Shown in pieces: positions 1 to 6,209 of a stretch of 20,936 nt of DNA. This DNA is from a virus. Location: positions 1 through 20,936 of the IMG/VR virus record IMGVR_UViG_3300044302_000406; one strand, given 5' to 3'. The notes below the pieces were generated by a model. That model was not told the DNA's origin and did not search any database. It saw nothing but the letters and a program-made list of their open reading frames with translations. The position numbers and the translations under genes are program-made. Positions within the stretch are counted from its first letter, which is position 1. Every line of letters begins with the position of its first letter.

Positions 1-1
1 T

Positions 2-610
2 GAAGATCTTGACAACATTTATGGCAGGCTTGGTCGCCCAGAAGCGCCAGATGGTTACGAGATCAAAGCAGACGGCAACGTAATTACAGAAGATGTGGCA
101 AGCCAATACGCTGATATTGCTCACAAATTACGACTAACGCCAGATCAGGCGCAAGGTGTGCTTGAGTATTATCGCTCTACTGTGTCCAACTCTGCGGAAC
201 AAATGCAGCAGGCGGTGGCAGACCAAGCGTCTAGCACTGAAGCTGAACTGCGTCGTGAGTGGGGCAACAACTACGATGCCAAGCTGAATGCTGCATCTGG
301 TGTTGCGCGTGAGTTTGCTGGCAGTGATGTCCTAGACATGCAGTTGTCAGATGGCACGCTTGTTGGCAATCACCCTGCGTTCATCAAGGCTTTTGCAGCT
401 ATGGCAGACTTTAAGTCTACTGTGACTAGCGAAGACAGCATTGATGGTGCGTCAGCAAATTACAACATGACGCCGAAACAAGCGCAGACTGAGATTGACG
501 CAATCATGAATGATAAAAGCCATGCGTATTGGGACAGTAAGAATGTCACTGCACGGCAGAATGCCATCAATCATGTTCAAGAATTAATGAGCATGATCCA
601 TGACAGATGA
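2..610 (+). CDS. Capsid assembly scaffold protein, 5'-truncated by window edge
   Basis: The reading frame is open to the left edge, so only the C-terminal 202 residues are visible; the GTG at 95 is an internal valine, not a convincing start. Near the visible N-terminus is a YGRLGRPEAPDGY segment, followed by a charged, helix-rich, Gln/Ala-rich body with no cysteine, which is the usual look of podovirus scaffold proteins (the T7 gp9 slot). Scaffold proteins direct capsid subunit assembly inside the procapsid and leave before DNA packaging. Position supports the call: a small gene and then the major capsid gene follow directly. The stop overlaps the next start (ATG at 600). The family assignment is by composition, the N-terminal motif and context, not by a search. 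Confidence 0.75.
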   Translation, partial: EDLDNIYGRLGRPEAPDGYEIKADGNVITEDVASQYADIAHKLRLTPDQAQGVLEYYRSTVSNSAEQMQQAVADQASSTEAELRREWGNNYDAKLNAASGVAREFAGSDVLDMQLSDGTLVGNHPAFIKAFAAMADFKSTVTSEDSIDGASANYNMTPKQAQTEIDAIMNDKSHAYWDSKNVTARQNAINHVQELMSMIHDR

Positions 611-836
611 GGAGCGAATTGAACTGCGTTTAGAGTGTCTTAGGATAGCGATTGAATTTGGCACACAACGTGATATTATGAATCCAGCCCACATGGCACA
701 AATGTACTATGATTGGGTGGTACAGGGTAGCGGTGAAAGCCGTCCTGATGACAGCCGGAAAGACGGCGGCTTGACGCCAGCCAAAAAGGCTAGGAGTGTC
801 CGAAAGGGTAGCACACCGCAAATTGCCAAAATGTAA
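600..836 (+). CDS. Small conserved phage protein between scaffold and capsid
   Basis: A 78-residue protein starting inside the end of the scaffold gene (11-base overlap), so probably translationally coupled to it. The N-terminal half (ERIELRLECLRIAIEF) is an amphipathic helix, followed by a second helix ending in MYYDWV. The C-terminal third is basic and disordered-looking (KKARSVRKGS). I remember similar short proteins with an LRLECL-type helix and a YYDWV-type end in the head region of other phages, but know no function. A role in head assembly is inferred only from position between scaffold and capsid. No membrane segment or enzymatic motif is seen. Confidence 0.6.
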   Translation: MTDEERIELRLECLRIAIEFGTQRDIMNPAHMAQMYYDWVVQGSGESRPDDSRKDGGLTPAKKARSVRKGSTPQIAKM

Positions 837-857
837 CTGTAGTTAGGAGGTAGGCTA

Positions 858-1736
858 ATGTCTACAAACGTCACTACGGCATTTGTGCAACAGTATTCTG
901 CAAACGTGCAGATGCTTTCACAGCAGATGGGTTCCCGTTTGCGTGATGCGGTTCGCGTTGAGAATGTTGTTGGTAAAAATGCCTTTATCGACCAGATTGG
1001 TTCGGCTACTGCTGCCTTGCGCACCAGCCGCCATGCCGATACTCCCCAGATGGACACGCCCCATGACAGGCGTCGTCTGAGCCTTGCGGACTATGAGTAC
1101 GCAGATCTCGTTGACGACCAAGACAAGGTGCGGATGCTCATCGATCCGACTTCTTCTTATGCACGCGCTGCTGCCGCAGCAATGGGTCGTGCAATGGATG
1201 ATGTCATCATCACTGCTGCAACAGGAACTGCAAGTACCGGCGAAACTGGTTCTGGCAGCGCATCGCTTGACGCAACAGCAAACTCGGTTGGTTCTTCATC
1301 GTCTAACGATGGCCTGACCCTTGCCAAGCTGCGTGAAGCAAAGCGTAAGATGGATCTCAACGACGTTGATCCGTCCATCCCGCGTTACATTGCAGTAGGC
1401 CCGAAGCAGATTGAAGATCTTCTTGGCGACACAACAGTCACCAGCAGCGACTTCAACACTGTGAAGGCACTCGTACAAGGTGAGTTGGATACCTACATGG
1501 GCTTCCGCTTCATCATGTCCAACCGTCTGTCCGTGGACTCTAACGATATTCGTAAGTGTTTTGCTTGGGCAGAAGACGGTCTGACTCTTGGTATTGGCAA
1601 GGACATCAGCGCACGCATTGATGAACGCGCCGACAAGGGATACGCAACTCAAGTCTATTACTGCATGAGCATCGGATCGGTGCGCATGGAGGAAGACAAG
1701 GTTGTTCAGATCTTCTGTGACGAAACCCCAGACTAA
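858..1736 (+). CDS. Major capsid protein
   Basis: A 292-residue protein preceded by a textbook ribosome site (AGGAGG at 845-850, seven bases before the ATG), the strongest in the window, as expected for the most abundant virion protein. The N-terminal pattern (TTAFVQQYSANVQMLSQQ, then DTPHDRRRLSLADYEYADLVDDQDKVRML split over residues about 62-92) matches what I remember of the phage capsid family Phage_capsid_2 (PF19821) rather than T7 gp10. Residues about 122-150 form a Gly/Ser/Thr-rich low-complexity loop, likely surface-exposed or the flexible loop of an HK97-type fold. It follows the scaffold gene directly and precedes a putative surface protein. Confidence in the capsid role is high; the exact family is from memory. 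Confidence 0.88.
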   Translation: MSTNVTTAFVQQYSANVQMLSQQMGSRLRDAVRVENVVGKNAFIDQIGSATAALRTSRHADTPQMDTPHDRRRLSLADYEYADLVDDQDKVRMLIDPTSSYARAAAAAMGRAMDDVIITAATGTASTGETGSGSASLDATANSVGSSSSNDGLTLAKLREAKRKMDLNDVDPSIPRYIAVGPKQIEDLLGDTTVTSSDFNTVKALVQGELDTYMGFRFIMSNRLSVDSNDIRKCFAWAEDGLTLGIGKDISARIDERADKGYATQVYYCMSIGSVRMEEDKVVQIFCDETPD

Positions 1737-1751
1737 GAGGAGAGATGAATC

Positions 1752-2234
1752 ATGACGACCAAAAACTCGACTCTTGTAGCTAACTTTGAAGCTTCACCAC
1801 AGGTCTTTAGTGACTCGCATGAGTTGCATGGCGTCCTGCGTGTGGCACAGGGTTCAATCGCGCTTGCAGCAGGTGACAGCACTGACGATGATATCGTGAT
1901 GCTGGTGCCTTTGCCAACCAACTCATCCATCACTGCCTTGCAGGTGGCGACTGATGCTTTGGGCGGTAGCTGTACGTTTAACGTAGGTTTGTACCAGACA
2001 GACGGCACAGTTATAGATGAAGATCTATATGCAACGTCCGTTGCTGATGGCACAACTGCTGTTGCGGATGTCCGCACTGAGGCTGCTGATATTAACACTA
2101 TCGGTCAGCAGCTTTGGCAAGACGCTGGCGCTAGTAGCGATCCAGGTGGATACTACTATGTAGCTGCAACTTTCAATGCAACTGGTGGCACTGGCGGCGA
2201 TATGTCGTTCATCATCCACTATGTTGTAAACTAA
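1752..2234 (+). CDS. Putative capsid decoration or head structural protein
   Basis: A 160-residue acidic protein with no cysteine except one near the middle. It is rich in beta-prone stretches and Gly/Thr/Ser/Asp, with a core pattern DDDIVMLVPLP then ALQVATDALGG then FNVGLY that suggests a beta-sandwich. The start at ATG 1752 has an AAGAGGAGAGA purine-rich site just upstream; an ATG at 1745 lies in another frame. It sits immediately after the major capsid gene and before a hairpin that closes the head module, so a capsid-surface or cement role is likely. That role is inferred from position and fold-like composition only; a head-tail connector component is the main alternative. Confidence 0.6.
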   Translation: MTTKNSTLVANFEASPQVFSDSHELHGVLRVAQGSIALAAGDSTDDDIVMLVPLPTNSSITALQVATDALGGSCTFNVGLYQTDGTVIDEDLYATSVADGTTAVADVRTEAADINTIGQQLWQDAGASSDPGGYYYVAATFNATGGTGGDMSFIIHYVVN

Positions 2235-2241
2235 TATTGAG

Positions 2242-2265
2242 GGGGCGGTACGCCGCCCCTTCTAC
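2242..2265 (+). terminator. GC-rich hairpin after head genes, probable (partial) terminator
   Basis: GGGGCGG (2242-2248), loop TACG (2249-2252) and CCGCCCC (2253-2259) form a perfect seven-pair stem with a UNCG-type tetraloop, followed by a modest T-rich run (TTCTACTT). It lies in the 48-base gap between the putative decoration gene and tail tube A. In T7 the terminator T-phi lies at the same place, after the capsid gene and before gene 11. The short T tract suggests partial termination or an RNA-stabilising 3' end, allowing head genes to be expressed above tail genes. Confidence 0.65.
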
Positions 2266-2282
2266 TTATTGAGAGGTGTGTG

Positions 2283-2879
2283 ATGCCGTCTGTCGTTGAT
2301 ATCTGTAACGAAGCTATGGATCTGCTTGGTGCAGATACGATTACGTCACTCACTGAAAATTCCAAAGAAGCACGTTTGTGTAACAGGCGGTTTGATACAG
2401 TAAGAGATACTGTTTTACGTTCACATAACTGGAACTGTGCTATTTCAAGGGCGGCACTTGCACAAGATGCAACTGCGCCATCTTTCGGCTTTACATACCA
2501 GTATACGCTGCCAACCAATCCTTTTTGTTTGCGTGTCATTTCCTTCTGGAATGCAGAGGTAAACAATGAAGTGGCGGCTTATAACAGTAATAAAATGTTT
2601 AAGATTGAAGGCCGCAAAGTGCTTTCTAACGAAAGTTCATGCAGCATTATTTATGTAGCTAGGGTTACGGATACAGAAACCTTAGACAGCCTTTGTTCAA
2701 GCGTAATAGCGCATAGATTAGCTAGTGAAACTGCGTATGCAATTACCGGCAGCAATAGCGTTGCACAAGCAACATTCCAGTTATACCAGCAACGCCTTAA
2801 CGAAGCGCGTGGTATGGATGCCGTAGAAGGTTATCCAGAAAGAATCGAAGCTGACGAGTTTATAGATGTAAGGCTATAA
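2283..2879 (+). CDS. Tail tubular protein A (T7 gp11-like)
   Basis: A 198-residue protein starting at ATG 2283, chosen over GTG 2280 because GAGAGG (2271-2276) is then spaced six bases away. The N-terminus (PSVVDICNEAMDLLG), the segment EARLCNRRFDTVRDTVLRSH followed by WN, and the YQYTLPTNPFCLRV stretch are the usual conserved blocks of T7 gp11-type tail tube proteins, which form the upper ring of the short tail under the portal. Length matches T7 gp11 (196). It is followed one base later by tail tube protein B, as in T7. It is the first gene after the hairpin at 2242, so it begins the tail transcription segment. Confidence 0.9.
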   Translation: MPSVVDICNEAMDLLGADTITSLTENSKEARLCNRRFDTVRDTVLRSHNWNCAISRAALAQDATAPSFGFTYQYTLPTNPFCLRVISFWNAEVNNEVAAYNSNKMFKIEGRKVLSNESSCSIIYVARVTDTETLDSLCSSVIAHRLASETAYAITGSNSVAQATFQLYQQRLNEARGMDAVEGYPERIEADEFIDVRL

Positions 2880-2880
2880 C

Positions 2881-5283
2881 ATGGCGCGTGTTTCTACTAT
2901 TATAACCAACTTTCGCGCCGGAGAGTTTTCGCCCCGTCTTGAAGGTCGTATAGACCTACAGAAATACAATGAGGCGGCAAAAGAACTAACCAACATGGTG
3001 AGTTTTCCGCAGGGTGGCATTACACGCCGTCCTGGATCTTACTATGCGGGTGCATCAAAGGATGGCGGCAAAGTCAGGCTGGTAAACTTTGAGTACAGCG
3101 ACGAACAGGCGTATGTGCTGGAGTTTGGTGCCAACTACATCCGGTTCTTCAAAGATGGCGGCATTCTAACAGAAGCTACCAAAACCATTACGGGAGCAAC
3201 GGCGGCAAACCCTGTTGTGGTAACGGCAAGTTCTCACGGGTATGACAACGGGGATCGTGTCTTTATCAAAGATGTTGTTGGGATGACCCAACTAAACAAT
3301 CGTGAATTTACAGTAGCCAACAAAACTACTAACACTTTTGAGTTATCAGGAATTAATGGCAGTGGTTTTACAGCATACAGTAGCGCAGGAACATCTGGTA
3401 AAATTGTAGAAGTAACAACCACTTACTCGGTTACAGAAATTTTTGAGTTAAATCATGTGCAGTCTGCTGATGTGCTGTATCTTGCGCACAAAGACCATGA
3501 GCCAGCCAAGCTGACACGCACAACGGCTACTAGCTTTACTTTGGCTGATATAGATTTTATCGACGGGCCATACCTAGATGAAAACACAACGACAACCACT
3601 ATTTATGCGTCAGCTAATACTGGCAGTGGCATTACCATAACAGCGTCTGCAAGTGTGTTTGCGTCTGCTGATGTGGGGCGTTTGATTAGGTTGCGTGAGG
3701 TTATTGAGGTTCAACACGACGAATGGGCGGCAAGCACCAATTATGCGCAAAATGATTTGGTGCGGTTTGGTAATAATGTATACAAAAAAACTGATAGTGG
3801 TACGGATGCTTCTGGCACATCGCCGCCTGTACATCTTTCCGGCTCTGAAACCTATGGTGATATAACTTGGGCATATCAGCATAGCGGTTCTGGTTATTTG
3901 CAAATCACAGGCTATACCAGCGCAACGGTTGTTACGGCTACCTTCAAAAATACTAATGGCGTTTTGCCAGCAAGTGTCGTTGGCAGCGGCACACCGACAA
4001 CCCGTTGGTCATTGGGTGCCTTTGGGGGAGATCAAAAGTTTCCGCGTGCTGTAGCATTCTATGAAGAGCGTCTGTACTTTGCTGGCACCACAGGTCAACC
4101 ACAAACCATCTTTGGGTCGGTAAGTGCTGACTTTGAAAACCATACACCAGGAACCAATGATGACGATGCTATTAACATTACTATTGCCTCAGATCGTGTC
4201 AATGTAATCAAGCACTTACTGCCAGCGCGGTTTCTTCAGATTCTGACTACAAGTTCTGAGTTTACGCTGTCTGGTGGCACTGGTGCAGAACCTGTAACGC
4301 CTACTAACGTCAACGTCTTGCGTGAGACTACGTTTGGCACATCTAATATTCGGCCAGTGCGTGCTGGCAATAGCACAATCTTGTTGCAGAAAGGTTCTGA
4401 ACGGGTCAAAGAGATCACGTTTGATCTGGATACTGATGGCCTGCTGGGCGTGGATTTAACTATTCTGGCAGAGCATGTGGCCAGTGGTGGCCTAACAGAC
4501 ATGGTTTGGCAGCAGGAGCCAGAGTTAATTCTGTGGTTTGTGCATAGTGATGGCACCCTTGTAGGGCTTACCTATGACCGCGCTAATGGCGCTGTAGGCT
4601 GGCATCAGCATCCGTTAGGCAGTAGTGGTGTTGTTGAAAGCATCACGTCAATCCCAAGCGGTGCAGAAGATCAGGTGTATGTTTCTGTAAAGAGGACAAT
4701 CAACAGTTCTGTTGTGCGCCACATCTGTTATTTGAAGCCCATTGATTTTGGTTCTGATATTGAAGATGCGTTTTTTGTAGATAGTGGCCTTACCTATACT
4801 GGCTCTGACACAACAAGCATTACTGGTCTAAATCACCTAGAGGGTGAAACTGTGCAGATACTGGCAGATGGGTCCACACATCCAGATAAAACTGTTTCTG
4901 GTGGCGCAATCACTCTTGAGCGTAGTGCTGGCAAAGTGCATGTAGGTTACAATTACAGTTCATTCGTTGAAACCCTGCGCTTAGAAGCTGGCGCAGAAGA
5001 TGGTGTTTCCCAAGGTAAAATCAAAAGAATACATGGTGTTACGGTAAGGTTGCTTAATAGCGTGGGCGTTGAACTTGGCCCCGACACAAACAATCTTGAC
5101 CGCATACCGTTCCGCGACAGCAGTATGGCAATGGATACAGCCGTGCCTATGTTTACAGGCGATAAAGAAATTTCGTTTCCATCAGGTTACGACAATGATG
5201 CGCGGGTGGTGGTACAGCAGTCCCAGCCATTGCCCATGACTATCCTTGCAGTTATGAGAAGGTCGAACACGTTTGATGCTTAG
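2881..5283 (+). CDS. Tail tubular protein B (T7 gp12-like nozzle)
   Basis: An 800-residue protein, close to the length of T7 gp12 (794). The N-terminus carries the family signature: NFRAGEFSPRLEGRIDLQKY, followed by the NMVSFPQGGITRRPG block and YVLEFG. Most of the rest is beta-rich, with Thr/Ser/Gly repeats and a segment near residues 280-345 (EWAASTNYAQNDLVRF onward) that resembles an inserted carbohydrate-binding-like or Ig-like beta module. The protein should form the nozzle of the tail, where the fibres attach. Only one base separates it from tail tube A, so the two are probably co-translated. The ribosome site is weak (GTAAGG), consistent with coupling. The insertion's identity is a guess. 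Confidence 0.92.
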   Translation: MARVSTIITNFRAGEFSPRLEGRIDLQKYNEAAKELTNMVSFPQGGITRRPGSYYAGASKDGGKVRLVNFEYSDEQAYVLEFGANYIRFFKDGGILTEATKTITGATAANPVVVTASSHGYDNGDRVFIKDVVGMTQLNNREFTVANKTTNTFELSGINGSGFTAYSSAGTSGKIVEVTTTYSVTEIFELNHVQSADVLYLAHKDHEPAKLTRTTATSFTLADIDFIDGPYLDENTTTTTIYASANTGSGITITASASVFASADVGRLIRLREVIEVQHDEWAASTNYAQNDLVRFGNNVYKKTDSGTDASGTSPPVHLSGSETYGDITWAYQHSGSGYLQITGYTSATVVTATFKNTNGVLPASVVGSGTPTTRWSLGAFGGDQKFPRAVAFYEERLYFAGTTGQPQTIFGSVSADFENHTPGTNDDDAINITIASDRVNVIKHLLPARFLQILTTSSEFTLSGGTGAEPVTPTNVNVLRETTFGTSNIRPVRAGNSTILLQKGSERVKEITFDLDTDGLLGVDLTILAEHVASGGLTDMVWQQEPELILWFVHSDGTLVGLTYDRANGAVGWHQHPLGSSGVVESITSIPSGAEDQVYVSVKRTINSSVVRHICYLKPIDFGSDIEDAFFVDSGLTYTGSDTTSITGLNHLEGETVQILADGSTHPDKTVSGGAITLERSAGKVHVGYNYSSFVETLRLEAGAEDGVSQGKIKRIHGVTVRLLNSVGVELGPDTNNLDRIPFRDSSMAMDTAVPMFTGDKEISFPSGYDNDARVVVQQSQPLPMTILAVMRRSNTFDA

Positions 5284-5698
5284 ATTTTTGCCGTTTGCTC
5301 AAGAGCATGTGCAACACATTAAGTTAATGTTTGATCTTTCTGAGGATGGCCGAAAGGCATTAGTCGAGCATAAAGATATAAGGGGCTACACACTTTTTGA
5401 GGAAGATGTTGTGCTTGGAATTGGTGGCGTACACAACATATGGCAGGGCGTGGGTGAGGCGTGGCTGCTGTTAGGCAGGGAAGCGTTTGCGCGGCCCAGA
5501 ACTGTAGCGCGACATACGGTCAATATGTTTGACCACTTGCAAGAAGAGTATAGGTATCAGCGCATCCAAGCAAGCATTGCAGTAAAAGATGTAAAGGCCA
5601 AAAGGTTTGCAGAATGGCTTGGTTTTGAAAATGAGGGTATAATGAAAAAATATGGGCCTGATGGTTCAGATTACTATCGTTATGCAAGGGTGATGTAA
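5276..5698 (+). CDS. GNAT-fold virion protein in the T7 gp13 slot
   Basis: A 140-residue protein starting at ATG 5276 inside the end of the tail tube B gene; a TTG three bases earlier is a poorer choice. The C-terminal third (AKRFAEWLGFENEGIMKKYG, then DYYRYARV) is a clear match to the last strands and helix of GNAT acetyltransferases, and the central GIGGVH fits the beta-hairpin core. The acetyl-CoA pyrophosphate loop (R/Q-x-x-G-x-G/A) is not visible: the expected site reads LGREAFARPRTVARH. Length and position equal T7 gp13 (138 residues), an internal virion or assembly factor. It may therefore be a structural protein using a GNAT fold, or a phage acetyltransferase with a degenerate cofactor site. 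The catalytic role is unproven. Confidence 0.78.
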   Translation: MLRFLPFAQEHVQHIKLMFDLSEDGRKALVEHKDIRGYTLFEEDVVLGIGGVHNIWQGVGEAWLLLGREAFARPRTVARHTVNMFDHLQEEYRYQRIQASIAVKDVKAKRFAEWLGFENEGIMKKYGPDGSDYYRYARVM

Positions 5699-6207
5699 TG
5701 AATCCAATGACGATTGCAGCAGGGGCGTCAGCAGCCAGCGCATTCCTTGGGTTCAAGGGCAACCAAGCATCAGCGCGTGCAGCGGAGGAAACAGCAGAAT
5801 ACTCGTCTGCAAAGATTTTGAATGAAGCTGTTTTGTTGCAGCGTGCAAAAATTGACCAAGAGGCTAATCTGCGTCGGTCAAATGACCGCCTCACTGCCTC
5901 CCAGACAGTGGCTACGGCAAAGTCTGGCATTGAAATGTCGGGCAGCCCGTATCTTGCTTTGGCCGATAGTTACTTTGCTATGGAGCGTGATGCACTGCGC
6001 ATCCAATACGCATCTGACATCGAACAAGCCGATGCAATGGCAGAGGCAGCTATGAGCCGCGCCAGTGGCGCAGCGCGTGCATCAGGCTTTAGAACAGCGT
6101 CTTATGTAAGTTTGCTAAACGGCGCTAGTGCAGTGGCTGGAATGCAGCAACAACAAGATTTCTTTGCACTGCAAGATCAATACAGACAGAAAACATTATC
6201 GAGTTAG
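5698..6207 (+). CDS. Internal virion protein B-like (T7 gp14 slot)
   Basis: A 169-residue Ala-rich helical protein whose ATG shares one base with the preceding stop (TAATG). Residues 1-20 are small and hydrophobic (TIAAGASAASAFLGF), followed by long helices rich in Ala, Gln and charged residues and a C-terminal QQQQ stretch. T7 gp14 (196 residues) has the same place and similar composition; it leaves the capsid first and forms the outer-membrane part of the ejection channel. The conserved segment TAKSGIEMSGSPYLALADSY resembles the middle of gp14-type proteins (GI-x-x-x-GSP). The assignment rests on order, size and this segment. Confidence 0.75.
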   Translation: MNPMTIAAGASAASAFLGFKGNQASARAAEETAEYSSAKILNEAVLLQRAKIDQEANLRRSNDRLTASQTVATAKSGIEMSGSPYLALADSYFAMERDALRIQYASDIEQADAMAEAAMSRASGAARASGFRTASYVSLLNGASAVAGMQQQQDFFALQDQYRQKTLSS

Positions 6208-6209
6208 AC

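Noticed and set aside
95-97. GTG at 95 as start of the scaffold gene
   Set aside because: The frame is open upstream to the window edge and encodes the scaffold-like GRLGRPEAPDGY segment, so the gene begins outside the window.
1296-1652. Minus-strand open frames antisense to the capsid, tube B and fibre genes (for example here, at 4236-4556 and 15398-15967)
   Set aside because: They are shadows of strongly supported plus-strand genes, without ribosome sites or motifs.
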